Notes: generated from the sequence alone by a model not told the origin. A stretch of 46,649 nt of DNA from Flavobacteriaceae bacterium (GCA_031276535.1 JAISMV010000054.1:1-46649), one strand, 5' to 3'. Counted from the first letter of the stretch, positions 10,097-20,762 are shown. Numbers and translations are program-made.

Positions 10097-11416
10097 ATGA
10101 AAAATATTTTAATATCAGGCGCATTTATAATAAGTTCCGTATTGCAGGCACAGTTCACCTTCAAAGGAACCATCACCGATTATCCGAACAAAAGAGTGGT
10201 GGTAAAACTAGACCGGGCTTTTGATGAGTTACTTGTAGGAACCGTTACTACCAATTCTTCCGGCTTTTTTTCCTTACCTGTTAAAGAAAAATATACGGGA
10301 ATCATAGAAATTTCATTACCGGATGCCAAAAAAGGATCTGTTTTTATTTCGGATAATACCGATATAGATTTCACCGCCTCCATCAGCAACGGCGCCGATG
10401 ACGGTTTTATCCTGTACAATCCCGGTAATTCCATAAACAAAGCATATCAGGAGTATTTAAATTACGAGTTAAAAAAGAGTTCCATACTCCCTCAGTTGCA
10501 ATCCATTTTAAATATCTATACCCCTTCGGATGATTTCTACTCATCGTTGAAAAAGGAAATTCAAACAATTTCCGGGCTGAATCCGCCGGATCTATCAAAG
10601 TATCCGTTTTTATCGTATTATATTTCCGCTCTGGAGCTTGTCAAAAATTCCGACTCGGATAGTGGATCCGGTTCCATCAAAAATGATATTATTGACCATC
10701 TGAAAAATTCGGGAGAAGAATTCGAAACCGCCGGATTGGGAAGAGCCCTGCTCTACAATTACCTGAGACAATCTTTCTCCGGGGTCTCCTCACGAACAGA
10801 TTGGGAGAACAATGTAGACAACGCGATAGAAATTTTGCTGAAGGAAGTGGGAGAAGATACCGACAGAGGGCAGGAAACCCTGTCTGCCGTTATCAACTTC
10901 TTAAACGGATACGGCATCACCAAACTTGCCGATAAATATATGAATAAAGCCGAATCCTTAACCTGCAGTATAAATCCTGAATTAAAAGAAACCATTACAA
11001 GGAATAATTCCATCAAAGAAGGAAAGATCATTCCCGACATAAAATTCACTCATAAATTAAACGGAAAATATTCTTCCCTGTATGATATTAAAACCAAATA
11101 TAAATTAATACTGGTTTGGGCATCCTGGTGTGCTCATTGTAAACAGGAAAAACCGTTTGTAAAACAATTTTATGAAAACTTTAAAAAATCGGGGGGCGAA
11201 ATCATAGCTTTGGCTATAGATAACGATAAAGCCCTTTGGGAAGACTTCATAAAGGATACCTCATGGCTCAACGATTCCGATCTGCTATACTGGGACAGCA
11301 AGTACGTAAAGGAACTTAACATAACCGGAACTCCGACCTTATTTTTAGTAGATCAAAACAATAAGATCTTAAAAATAACCGCCAAAATATCGGATATAAA
11401 CAGCCTGATCGAATAA
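10097..11416 (+). CDS. TlpA/thioredoxin-like family protein, exported
   Basis: Signal peptide; C-terminal thioredoxin fold with WCAHC active site (LILVWASWCAHCKQEKPFVKQFYENF) and TGTPTLFLVD. Start could be 10085 or 10097. Confidence 0.85.
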   Translation: MKNILISGAFIISSVLQAQFTFKGTITDYPNKRVVVKLDRAFDELLVGTVTTNSSGFFSLPVKEKYTGIIEISLPDAKKGSVFISDNTDIDFTASISNGADDGFILYNPGNSINKAYQEYLNYELKKSSILPQLQSILNIYTPSDDFYSSLKKEIQTISGLNPPDLSKYPFLSYYISALELVKNSDSDSGSGSIKNDIIDHLKNSGEEFETAGLGRALLYNYLRQSFSGVSSRTDWENNVDNAIEILLKEVGEDTDRGQETLSAVINFLNGYGITKLADKYMNKAESLTCSINPELKETITRNNSIKEGKIIPDIKFTHKLNGKYSSLYDIKTKYKLILVWASWCAHCKQEKPFVKQFYENFKKSGGEIIALAIDNDKALWEDFIKDTSWLNDSDLLYWDSKYVKELNITGTPTLFLVDQNNKILKITAKISDINSLIE

Positions 11417-11574
11417 TATCAGGTCAGCTCCCGAAAATGGCAAAAGTTCGGAAACTAACGACAAAGCCGGTTCTTACATAATTTACCCCGATGGACTTTC
11501 GTGAAGAACGGTAAAGAAACAGGATCATCGGTTTTTAATACCGGTGAAAGACTTTGATTTCTTATTTTTGTATT

Positions 11575-13677
11575 ATGAGTAATTTGAATCTTCATACTCC
11601 TATTGAATATGTAAAAGGTATCGGGCTTGAAAAAGCAAACTTGCTGAAAAAACAGCTCAAGCTCAGTACCTGTGAAGATCTGCTTAATTATTTCCCTTTT
11701 CGGTACATTGATAAAAGCCGCATATATACGGTTGATCAGGTAGGAAATTCCTCCGCCGAAATACAGCTAAGGGGCAAGATTACTTCCATACAGGAAATAA
11801 GTCAAAACAAAAAAAAACGGCTGGTCGGAATTTTTGAAGACACTACAGGAACTCTTGAACTGGTATGGTTCAACGTAACCGACTGGCTGATTAAAAGTAT
11901 TCCTTTATATGAAGAAGTTTTAATTTTCGGAAAAGTCACCTCGTTCAATGGTAAGCTGAATATGGCTCATCCTGAAATTGAAAAACTTTCCGAAGTCAAA
12001 TCGGCACTTGCCGCACTGGAACCTGTGTATTCAAATTCGGAAAAACTTCAGAAACGAGGAATAAACCAACGTTTTTTCAAAAAAGTAATACGGGAAGTAC
12101 TTCATTGTCTGGAAGACCAAATAGAAGAAAATCTATCTCAGGAAATCATTTCCGACTACAAATTAGTATCCCGGAAAAAGGCGTATCAGGAGATTCATTT
12201 TCCTTCCCACTATCAAAAATTACAACAAGCCGAATATCGGTTAAAGTTTGAAGAAATGTTTTTTTTTCAATTAGGTTTCGGATTGCAAAAGATCTACCGG
12301 CAGAATACTACTCCGGGACATCCTTTTTTCAAGGTGGGAGACAATTTTAATGAATTTTATACCCGTCATCTGCCTTTTCCCCTAACCAACGCCCAAAGAA
12401 AGGTCATTAAAGAAATAAGAAAAGATCTGAGGAAAAACATACAAATGAACCGTTTGCTTCAGGGAGACGTGGGAAGCGGAAAGACCGTGGTTGCCCTGCT
12501 ATGTATGCTGCTTGCCATTGATAACGGATTTCAGGCTTCCATGATGGCTCCTACGGAAATTCTGGCGGCCCAGCATTTTAACAGCATCAGGGAATTTCTT
12601 AAAGATATGGATATTTCCGTAAGATTACTTACAGGCTCTACTCCCGTTTCGGAAAGAAAGATCATTTATGAAGAACTGGAACAGGGATCTCTGCATATTC
12701 TGGTCGGAACTCACGCCGTTTTAGAGGAAAAAGTGAAATTTAAAAATTTAGGATTAGCCGTAATCGATGAACAGCATCGTTTCGGAGTGGAACAACGTTC
12801 CCGGATCTGGAAGAAAAATCTCGTTCCACCCCATATATTGGTCATGACCGCCACCCCTATTCCCAGAACCTTAGCTATGAGTTATTATAGCGATCTGGAT
12901 GTTTCCGTCATTGATGAACTCCCCGCAGGAAGGAAAGAAATTAAAACTTTTCACAAAACGGATGCCAACCGGTTAGCGGTCTTTGGATTTCTTCGGAATG
13001 AAATAAAAAAAGGCAGGCAGGCTTATATAGTATATCCTCTTATTGAAGAGAGTGAAACTCTGTATTATAAAGATCTCATGGACGGATACGAAAGCATCAC
13101 ACGAGAATTTCCCATGCCCGAATATCAGGTAAGCATTGTGCATGGAAGAATGAAATCCGCAGATAAGGATTTTGAAATACAGCGTTTCAACAGCAATCAA
13201 ACGCAAATTATGGTTGCCACCACCGTTATCGAAGTGGGAATAAACATACCCAATGCCTCTGTAATGGTCATAGAAAGCGCCGAAAAATTTGGTCTTTCTC
13301 AACTGCATCAGTTACGGGGGAGAGTCGGCAGAGGAGCGGAACAATCCTATTGTATCCTTATGACCCGGTCGGAATTATCCAATGAAGCTCAAAAAAGAAT
13401 TTCAACGATGTGTGAAACTAATGACGGTTTCAGAATATCCGAAGTTGATCTGGAACTAAGAGGTCCCGGAAATATTCTAGGAACACAGCAAAGCGGTATT
13501 GTCGATTTCAAAAAAACGGATCTGGTACACGATAAAATTATTGTTTCTCTTTCCAAATCGGGAGTAGACCGGCTGCTGTCCGAAGACCCACAGCTTCAGT
13601 CAGAGAAAAACAAACCGATCAAAAAATTCTTTATCAGCCATCATAAGAATAAATTCCATTGGGCTAAAATAAGCTAG
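11575..13677 (+). CDS. recG: ATP-dependent DNA helicase RecG
   Basis: LLQGDVGSGKTVVALL, DEQHRFGVEQR, MTATPIPRTLAMSYYSDLDVSVIDELPAGRKEI, QLRGRVGRG. Start moved to ATG 11575, since TATTTTTG (-7 box) sits at 11563-11570. Confidence 0.97.
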   Translation: MSNLNLHTPIEYVKGIGLEKANLLKKQLKLSTCEDLLNYFPFRYIDKSRIYTVDQVGNSSAEIQLRGKITSIQEISQNKKKRLVGIFEDTTGTLELVWFNVTDWLIKSIPLYEEVLIFGKVTSFNGKLNMAHPEIEKLSEVKSALAALEPVYSNSEKLQKRGINQRFFKKVIREVLHCLEDQIEENLSQEIISDYKLVSRKKAYQEIHFPSHYQKLQQAEYRLKFEEMFFFQLGFGLQKIYRQNTTPGHPFFKVGDNFNEFYTRHLPFPLTNAQRKVIKEIRKDLRKNIQMNRLLQGDVGSGKTVVALLCMLLAIDNGFQASMMAPTEILAAQHFNSIREFLKDMDISVRLLTGSTPVSERKIIYEELEQGSLHILVGTHAVLEEKVKFKNLGLAVIDEQHRFGVEQRSRIWKKNLVPPHILVMTATPIPRTLAMSYYSDLDVSVIDELPAGRKEIKTFHKTDANRLAVFGFLRNEIKKGRQAYIVYPLIEESETLYYKDLMDGYESITREFPMPEYQVSIVHGRMKSADKDFEIQRFNSNQTQIMVATTVIEVGINIPNASVMVIESAEKFGLSQLHQLRGRVGRGAEQSYCILMTRSELSNEAQKRISTMCETNDGFRISEVDLELRGPGNILGTQQSGIVDFKKTDLVHDKIIVSLSKSGVDRLLSEDPQLQSEKNKPIKKFFISHHKNKFHWAKIS

Positions 13678-13733
13678 GAATTACTTCACTAACAATGACT
13701 TATTCCGGACAGATTTAAATTTTAGACCTTTCT

Positions 13734-14576
13734 TTAAAAATCCACTTTGTCGGGATGAAGTCCGGAACCTCCCAGATCGGATATTTGATTGATCACTTTC
13801 ATATCCGTCTCAGAAATGGTAAAATCAAAGATTCTGATATTCTCGGCTATTCTTTGAGGGGTTACCGACTTGGGAAGAGGTAAGGTATCGTTTTGCAAAC
13901 ACCATTTAATACATAGCTGAGCTACGGATTTGTTATATTTTTCTGCAATTTCCGTAAGACCCGGATCCTGCAACAACCGCCCCGAACCCAACGGACTCCA
14001 AGCCTGAATTAAGATATTATTGGATTTGCAGAATTCCACCGCCTCCGACTGCGTATATCCGGGATGATATTCTATCTGATTTACCGCCGGTATGATTTCC
14101 GCTGTATCCAGTAAAGGTTGTAGATGATGAGGAAGAAAATTGCTTACTCCTATTGATCGTATCAGACCGTCCTTATATAATTTTTCGAAAGCTTTCCAGG
14201 TATCGGAATTAATCTTTTCCGTATTTTCTTTATTGGCAGGCCAGTGTATCAAGTACAGATCCAGATATTCCAAACCTAACTTTTGTATACTTTTTTCAAA
14301 TGCTTTTAATGTTGTGTCATATCCTCGTTCCGTATTCCATAATTTGGTGGTAATAAATAATTCTTTTCGGTCTGTTTCACTTTCGGCAATGGCTTTTCCC
14401 ACACTTTTTTCATTTCCGTATATCGCAGCAGTATCAATATGCCGGTATCCGAGTTCAACAGCATACCGTACGGCGTCAACAGCTGTCTGTCCATCGGGAG
14501 CCTGCCAGGTTCCAAACCCTATACAAGGGATTTCCACCCCGTTGTTTAATTTAAATTTGTCATTTGGAGAGTTCAT
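13734..14576 (-). CDS. Aldo/keto reductase
   Basis: GFGTWQAPDG, GYRHIDTAAIYGNEKSVGKAI, LYLIHWP, SIGVSNF, NQIEYHPG, SPLGSGRLL. Confidence 0.95.
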   Translation of the reverse strand: MNSPNDKFKLNNGVEIPCIGFGTWQAPDGQTAVDAVRYAVELGYRHIDTAAIYGNEKSVGKAIAESETDRKELFITTKLWNTERGYDTTLKAFEKSIQKLGLEYLDLYLIHWPANKENTEKINSDTWKAFEKLYKDGLIRSIGVSNFLPHHLQPLLDTAEIIPAVNQIEYHPGYTQSEAVEFCKSNNILIQAWSPLGSGRLLQDPGLTEIAEKYNKSVAQLCIKWCLQNDTLPLPKSVTPQRIAENIRIFDFTISETDMKVINQISDLGGSGLHPDKVDF

Positions 14577-14736
14577 GATTTTTTAAATTTAGTTGATTAT
14601 ATTTCTTTATTACTTCTAAAAATCGTTCCCTTTTTTAACTATTTCCCCAACCATTCTTCGCAACAGAGTGTTGTTTTTGAATTATCATGCATGAAATACT
14701 AAAGATCAATATATTACAAATATAAAGCCAGAAAAA

Positions 14737-15405
14737 TTAATCTGCAATAATTCCGTCTTTCATCAGCAGGCTTCTGTCAGCCATTCCGGCAAGATGAGAA
14801 TTATGGGTTACGATAATAAAAGTCTGATTAAACTCTTTTCTTAATTGATAGAATAACTGATGTAGATCTTCTGCATTTTTTGAATCCAGATTACCGGAAG
14901 GTTCATCAGCAAGAATTACCTTAGGGTCGTTCATCAAGGCGCGGGCAACGGAAACTCTTTGCTGCTCTCCGCCCGAAAGTTCTCCGGGTTTATGTTCCAA
15001 ACGGTGGGAAAGTTTTAAATAACCCAATAAATCCTTAGCTTTTTTATGCAATACGGTCTTTGATTTTCCGGCGATCATGCCCGGCAGCATTACATTTTCC
15101 AAAGCGGTGAATTCGGGCAGTAATTGATGAAACTGGAAAATAAAACCAATATTCCGGTTTCTGAAAAGAGAAAGTTCCTTGTCCCGCAGCTGGGTTATGG
15201 GAAGATTGTCAATTTCAATAATGCTATGGTGCTTTTCCGGGGAAGTAGGCTTGTCTAATGTTCCTATGATTTGTAGTAAAGTAGATTTTCCGGCTCCCGA
15301 TTCACCTACAATAGCAACAATTTCGCCTTTTTGTATGTGTAAGGAAACTCCTTTTAAAACTTCCAGAGAGCCAAAAGATTTATGTATGTTTTTTATAAGT
15401 ACCAT
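14737..15405 (-). CDS. ABC transporter ATP-binding protein, LolD-like
   Basis: Walker [10 protein letters not shown], signature [15 protein letters not shown], Walker [13 protein letters not shown]. Internal ATG ([12 protein letters not shown]) preferred over ORF start 15528. Confidence 0.88.
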   Translation of the reverse strand: MVLIKNIHKSFGSLEVLKGVSLHIQKGEIVAIVGESGAGKSTLLQIIGTLDKPTSPEKHHSIIEIDNLPITQLRDKELSLFRNRNIGFIFQFHQLLPEFTALENVMLPGMIAGKSKTVLHKKAKDLLGYLKLSHRLEHKPGELSGGEQQRVSVARALMNDPKVILADEPSGNLDSKNAEDLHQLFYQLRKEFNQTFIIVTHNSHLAGMADRSLLMKDGIIAD

Positions 15406-15560
15406 AAAATATTTTATCAAAAGTAGTAAAAAAAGAAGCATTGAATGTTTTTCCGACCGAATTTTTTGATTGTTGCTGAACCTGAAAGCAAATGAGGCAT
15501 TTTCACCTTGTTTTCCGAACCAAAACAAGCCTTGCCGGAGAACAGTCCGTTAAAAACCAG

Positions 15561-16154
15561 TTACAAAATTCTTTTTTCTTCTTTCATCTTCTTTTTCATG
15601 GCGCTGAAGAATTCAGGGGTTACTCCGATGTAAGAGGCGATATGTTTTTGTGAAACCAGATTTTTCAATTCGGGGAATTTTTTACAAAAATCCATATACC
15701 GTTCTTCGGCAGATGAGTTTAAAATTTCATTCAACCTGTTTCGGAGAAAGATTACAGAGCGTTCTAAACTTTCATTATAATATTTGGCAAATTTAGGGAA
15801 TTTTTTTGTCGATTCTTCTTTTGCCGGTTTTGATAAGATCAAAATTTCGGAATCTACCGCCGCCACAATGTTGAATTTTGTAGGCTTACCCAAAAGAATA
15901 CTTTCGTTATCTGCTATCCACCAGCCTTGAGAGGAAAACTGGAGCACTTGTTCCATCCCTTTTTTATCGTTAATATAGCTTCTCAGGCATCCTGAAATTA
16001 CAAAATAATAACTATCTTCAATTTCCCCCTGTTTTAATAAGAATTCCCTTTTGTTAAGCTTTTTAAATTTTAAAATAGATTTCAGATATTCTTTTTCCTC
16101 TTTGGAGAGAGGAATAATTTTACTTATTTTCTCTAAAATTTTATCAAACATCAT
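15561..16154 (-). CDS. Crp/Fnr family transcriptional regulator
   Basis: Cyclic nucleotide-binding fold (FLLKQGEIEDSYYFVISGCLRSYI) and C-terminal HTH (LVSQKHIASYIGVTPEFFSAMKKK). Confidence 0.85.
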   Translation of the reverse strand: MMFDKILEKISKIIPLSKEEKEYLKSILKFKKLNKREFLLKQGEIEDSYYFVISGCLRSYINDKKGMEQVLQFSSQGWWIADNESILLGKPTKFNIVAAVDSEILILSKPAKEESTKKFPKFAKYYNESLERSVIFLRNRLNEILNSSAEERYMDFCKKFPELKNLVSQKHIASYIGVTPEFFSAMKKKMKEEKRIL

Positions 16155-16435
16155 GGCACAATAAAATTATTCAGAAATAATTTAACAAATATTTTTAATA
16201 CATACCTTATAATTGAGCCGCTATATTACGGCTGTACAAGGAATCGTTGAAAAACTGAAATTATATAGTGAAAAATATAACTTTCTGATCATTAAATTAT
16301 ACAGGTTAAATATCTACCGGTTTTTTCAGAGGTGTTTTTTAGGTTATACGGCACCCCGTCCACCCGAAAAACAGTCTCTTTGTTTGCGTAAATTCCGTAT
16401 ACCCAAATGTAGTAAAAAATCCGGAACTTATGGAT

Positions 16436-18232
16436 CTAGTCGTTAATTTTCAATACTGCTAAAAAGGCTGATTGTGGAACTTCGACCCGTCCAATTTGCC
16501 GCATTCGTTTTTTACCTTCTTTTTGTTTCTCCAACAATTTTCTTTTTCGTGAAATATCTCCTCCGTAACATTTTGCCGTAACATCTTTCCTTAAAGCCTT
16601 GATGGTTTCCCGGGCAATAATTTTAGCTCCGATAGCTGCCTGAATAGGAATATCGAATTGTTGTCTTGGAATCAATTCTTTAAGCTTTTCACACATTTTT
16701 TTACCTATGTTATATGCATTATCCTGATGAATCAGGGCAGAAAGAGCATCTACCGGTTCACCGTTAATAAGGATATCCACTTTCACCAGTTTGGAAACTT
16801 TCATTCCGCTCGGAGAATAATCAAAAGAAGCATATCCTTTGGAAATGGTTTTCAACCGGTCGTAAAAGTCAAATACCACTTCCGCCAAAGGCATTTGGAA
16901 AATTAACTCCACCCGGTCTGTGGTCAGATACGACTGATTGACTATTTCTCCTCTTTTTTCGATGCAAAGGGTCATTACAGTTCCGACAAAATCCGATTTT
17001 GTAATGATAGACGCCTTGATGTACGGTTCTTCTACCTTATCCAGAACCGTAGGTTCGGGAAGTTCGGAAGGATTGTGTACCTGAATGGCTTTTGTCGGGT
17101 CTTTTGTTAAATATGCATTGTACGATACATTGGGAACGGTGGTGATGACGGTCATTTTAAATTCCCGCTCCAGACGTTCCTGAATGATCTCCATATGAAG
17201 CATTCCTAAAAATCCGCAGCGAAAACCAAATCCCAAAGCCGCGGAAGATTCCGGTTCAAAGACCAGAGAGGCATCATTGAGTTGAAGTTTCTCCAGCGCC
17301 GACCGCAACAGTTCGTATTCTTCCGTATCTACCGGATAAATTCCGGCAAAGACCATGGGCTTCACTTCTTCAAATCCTTCAATCGCAGATTGTGCGGGAT
17401 TTTCAAAGGAAGTGATGGTATCTCCCACTTTTACTTCACGGGCTTCTTTTATTCCACTTATGATATAACCTACATCTCCGCATTGAATGGCATTTTTAGG
17501 TACCTGATTCAACTTCAGAGTTCCTATCTCATCAGCTTCATAGCTTTTTCCCGTAGCCATAAATTTTACTTTCTGACCTTTTTTAATGTTTCCGTTCACT
17601 ACTTTAAAAAAAGCTTCTATTCCCCTGAAAGGGTTAAACACAGAGTCGAAAATTAAGGCTTGTAAAGGAGCTTTCGAATCTCCGGAAGGATGGGGAATTC
17701 TTTCTACTATCTGTTCTAATAATTCCGCGACTCCTTCTCCTGTTTTTCCGCTTGCACGAAGCACCTCTTCCGGTTTACACCCTAACAGGTTTACAATTTC
17801 ATCCGTAACTTCTTCCGGATTGGCAGAAGGTAAATCAATTTTATTCAGTACGGGAATGATTTCCAAATTATGTTCCAAAGCCAGATATAAATTAGATATC
17901 GTTTGTGCCTGTATGCTCTGAGCCGCGTCAACAATCAGCAAAGCTCCTTCACAAGCAGCAATGGAACGGGAAACTTCATAAGAAAAATCGACATGTCCGG
18001 GAGTGTCTATCAGATTCAGGATATACTTTTCTTCTTTATATTCATACTCCATTTGTATGGCATGGCTCTTAATGGTGATTCCTCTCTCACGTTCCAGATC
18101 CATGTCGTCCAGAGTTTGTTCCTGCAATTCCCGGTCGGAAATAGTTTTGGTTTGCTGCAACAGACGATCGGCTAAAGTGCTTTTTCCGTGGTCTATATGT
18201 GCAATGATACAAAAATTTCTAATATTCTTCAT
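16436..18232 (-). CDS. lepA: Elongation factor 4 (LepA)
   Basis: [50 protein letters not shown]-terminal [25 protein letters not shown] 18232 is preferred; a TACTTTTG -7 box is just upstream on the minus strand (18249-18256). Confidence 0.97.
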   Translation of the reverse strand: MKNIRNFCIIAHIDHGKSTLADRLLQQTKTISDRELQEQTLDDMDLERERGITIKSHAIQMEYEYKEEKYILNLIDTPGHVDFSYEVSRSIAACEGALLIVDAAQSIQAQTISNLYLALEHNLEIIPVLNKIDLPSANPEEVTDEIVNLLGCKPEEVLRASGKTGEGVAELLEQIVERIPHPSGDSKAPLQALIFDSVFNPFRGIEAFFKVVNGNIKKGQKVKFMATGKSYEADEIGTLKLNQVPKNAIQCGDVGYIISGIKEAREVKVGDTITSFENPAQSAIEGFEEVKPMVFAGIYPVDTEEYELLRSALEKLQLNDASLVFEPESSAALGFGFRCGFLGMLHMEIIQERLEREFKMTVITTVPNVSYNAYLTKDPTKAIQVHNPSELPEPTVLDKVEEPYIKASIITKSDFVGTVMTLCIEKRGEIVNQSYLTTDRVELIFQMPLAEVVFDFYDRLKTISKGYASFDYSPSGMKVSKLVKVDILINGEPVDALSALIHQDNAYNIGKKMCEKLKELIPRQQFDIPIQAAIGAKIIARETIKALRKDVTAKCYGGDISRKRKLLEKQKEGKKRMRQIGRVEVPQSAFLAVLKIND

Positions 18233-18349
18233 ATTTTCAACCATGATGCAAAAGTACATCTTTTTGTAAATATACTCCCATGAATCACTACAATATCACT
18301 GTTGCTCAAAAACGATAACTTTATTTCCTATTATATCGATAGGAAATAC

Positions 18350-18357
18350 TAACTTTG
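18350..18357 (+). promoter_or_regulatory. Bacteroidota-type -7 element (TAACTTTG) preceded by a 10+10 bp palindrome
   Basis: TAACTTTG matches TAnnTTTG; TATTTCCTAT-N7-ATAGGAAATA occupies 18322-18348 immediately upstream. Confidence 0.6.
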
Positions 18358-18407
18358 TTCTATAAAAGACAATGTATTATAAGGGATTTTAAAATTCAGG
18401 AACACAA

Positions 18408-19685
18408 ATGAAAAGAATAAATTTAACGGAGGACTGGACTGCTACGATCATCAGCGGGTTAGTTATCTTAATCGGTGTTGTACTGTTTTCCTCATTGGAG
18501 TATGTGCCCGGATGGCCAACAGTAAAATGGAGCAACGGAAACGAATTATTTTCTGACGTTTTTTCGGGGAAAAGCCTCCGGGATTTCTTATTTATTTTTA
18601 TAGTATCTTATGGAGTACTGCTTCTTGCCTCCTTTTTACAGGGAAAATCGGCAGGAACAATAAAAGGTTTTCCCGTTTTGTTTATTCTGACGGCACTTGC
18701 CATGATAATCGGGGGGAATAAGACCATAAATGATTGGGGGTTGGAAGCTGTGATATTTTGTCTGCTCACAGGTTTGGTAATTAATAACTTTCTGGGAGTC
18801 CCGAATTGGCTGAAAGGCTGTTTGTCTTCAGAATTATATGTAAAAACAGGTCTGGTATTTTTAGGAGGAACTATTATTTTTCAGGATATAATGAAAGCCG
18901 GGGCTTTAGGTCTTATCCAGTCTGTAGTGGTTGTTTTCACGGTTTGGTATTTTTCATTTTGGTTATGTAAAAAATTTCGGGTAGATAAGGAGATGTCTAT
19001 GATACTTTCCAGTGCGGTTTCCATATGTGGGGTTTCGGCGGCTATAGCTACGGCAGGAGCGATCAGGGGAGATTCTAAAAAACTGTCTTATGCCGTTTCT
19101 CTGGTTCTGGTGGTGGCCGTTCCTATGATCATTATAATGCCTGCACTCGCAAAGCTGATGGGGCTGGGAGAGGCGATGGCAGGAGCCTGGATCGGAGGAA
19201 CTATTGATACTACCGGCGCTGTAGTGGCTACCGGTGCACTTTATGGGGAAGAGGCTCTTAAAATCAGCTCCATTGTGAAGTTTTCGCAAAATGTATTATT
19301 GGGAATTGCGGCTTTTTTAATTGCCGTGTACTGGAGCTATACAAAAAAGGAAGGCAATGAATATGCAGACAAACCTAGTTTAAAAGTGATCTGGGAACGT
19401 TTCCCGAAGTTCGTACTGGGTTTTATTGCAGCATCCCTGTTATTTTCTTTTATACTCCCCACTGCTGAATATAAACCCCTGATTGATACTGTTTTGAAGA
19501 AATTCCAAGGACTGTGGTTTGCTTTAGGATTTACTTCTATCGGTCTGGAAACCAATTTCAGAACTTTAATCAATACGGAGAACAGGAAAGCTACTTTTGT
19601 GTTTTTAGGAGCTCAGACATTCAATGTTGTGTTCACTTTACTAATCGCTTACCTTGTATTCGGAATACAATGGGGTGAGGTATAG
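18408..19685 (+). CDS. YeiH family putative sulfate exporter (conserved hypothetical 698 family)
   Basis: Polytopic protein; YeiH signatures GLVINNF...LSSELYVKTGLVFLGGTIIF, VSICGVSAAIATAGAI, GAWIGGTIDTTGAVVATGAL. Confidence 0.88.
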   Translation: MKRINLTEDWTATIISGLVILIGVVLFSSLEYVPGWPTVKWSNGNELFSDVFSGKSLRDFLFIFIVSYGVLLLASFLQGKSAGTIKGFPVLFILTALAMIIGGNKTINDWGLEAVIFCLLTGLVINNFLGVPNWLKGCLSSELYVKTGLVFLGGTIIFQDIMKAGALGLIQSVVVVFTVWYFSFWLCKKFRVDKEMSMILSSAVSICGVSAAIATAGAIRGDSKKLSYAVSLVLVVAVPMIIIMPALAKLMGLGEAMAGAWIGGTIDTTGAVVATGALYGEEALKISSIVKFSQNVLLGIAAFLIAVYWSYTKKEGNEYADKPSLKVIWERFPKFVLGFIAASLLFSFILPTAEYKPLIDTVLKKFQGLWFALGFTSIGLETNFRTLINTENRKATFVFLGAQTFNVVFTLLIAYLVFGIQWGEV

Positions 19686-19801
19686 AGAAATACGGTTTTG
19701 CATTTTCTGCTTTCGGAAAAATTTCACCCGATAAAAGAAATTCCGGTAATAAAGTGATTTTTTAAGCGTTGTACTTTCCGCTTTTTATGAATCGGGAGAA
19801 A

Positions 19802-20368
19802 TCATAAAGTACGGGAAATCTTGTTTATAGCATCAATCAGAATTTCCTGTTCTATTTTCATTACTTTTTCCTGCAAATCTTTTACCGTATCTCCTTTTTC
19901 AACAGGGAAAGATTTCCGGATAATAATTTCTCCCTCATCCACACCGGATGTTACAAAATGTACGGTCGCCCCGGACTCGGTTTCTCCGGCATCTAAAACT
20001 GCCTGATGCACCTTTGCTCCATACATGCCTTTTCCTCCGAATTTAGGCAGAAGAGAAGGATGAATGTTTATCATTTTCCCTGTCCATCGTGCGCAAAAAT
20101 CAGCCGATAATATAGAGAGGAATCCCGCGAGGACAATTAAATCTATATTCTGTTCGGATAAAAGTTCATTTATCTCTTCCGATAAATTTTTACCTCTTTC
20201 CAGTAAAAAAACCTGTAAATCCTTATCCAAAGCTCTTTCTATTGCAAAACAATCCCTGTCCGCGATGACAGTTTGAATCTTTGTATGTTTTAATTCTCCG
20301 GAGTCAATGGCATCTATGATACGTTGCAGATTTGTTCCTCCGCCTGATACCAATATAGCTATGTTCAT
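19802..20368 (-). CDS. purN: Phosphoribosylglycinamide formyltransferase
   Basis: NIAILVSGGGTNLQRIID, LVLAGFLSIL, INIHPSLLPKFGGKGMYGAKVHQAVLDAGETESGATVHFV. Confidence 0.95.
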   Translation of the reverse strand: MNIAILVSGGGTNLQRIIDAIDSGELKHTKIQTVIADRDCFAIERALDKDLQVFLLERGKNLSEEINELLSEQNIDLIVLAGFLSILSADFCARWTGKMINIHPSLLPKFGGKGMYGAKVHQAVLDAGETESGATVHFVTSGVDEGEIIIRKSFPVEKGDTVKDLQEKVMKIEQEILIDAINKISRTL

Positions 20369-20762
20369 ATGTCGTAATTTTGATAAAAAGAAAAGCTTTT
20401 ATTATTTTTCAAAAATACATAATAAAGTTAACTTGAGTCCGGTTTAAGAAAAGACAATGGTTAAATTACACAAAAAAGAAAAGCTTGACCTATTTATATA
20501 CTGTAATACAGATACTTGAATATTTTTTTTACATATATTTCCCATACGATTAAAATACAAAATCCTGCTCATATTAATAATATGACTTTTTGTCTTATTT
20601 ACACCTATTTAATTTAAAATAGCGCGACTTTTTGTCTGATTTATTTAACCTGTTTTTCAATCTTTAAAGTGTTAATAGGTTATATTTTAACTACTTATTA
20701 ACCTATAACACAAAATTTGGTTCGTATTTTGCATTAATAAAAACAAAACATTAAAAAATACT

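Noticed and set aside
16213-16446. 77-aa plus-strand ORF between the Crp/Fnr gene and lepA
   Set aside because: Opposes both neighbours and coincides with the predicted structured leader; no domain signal.
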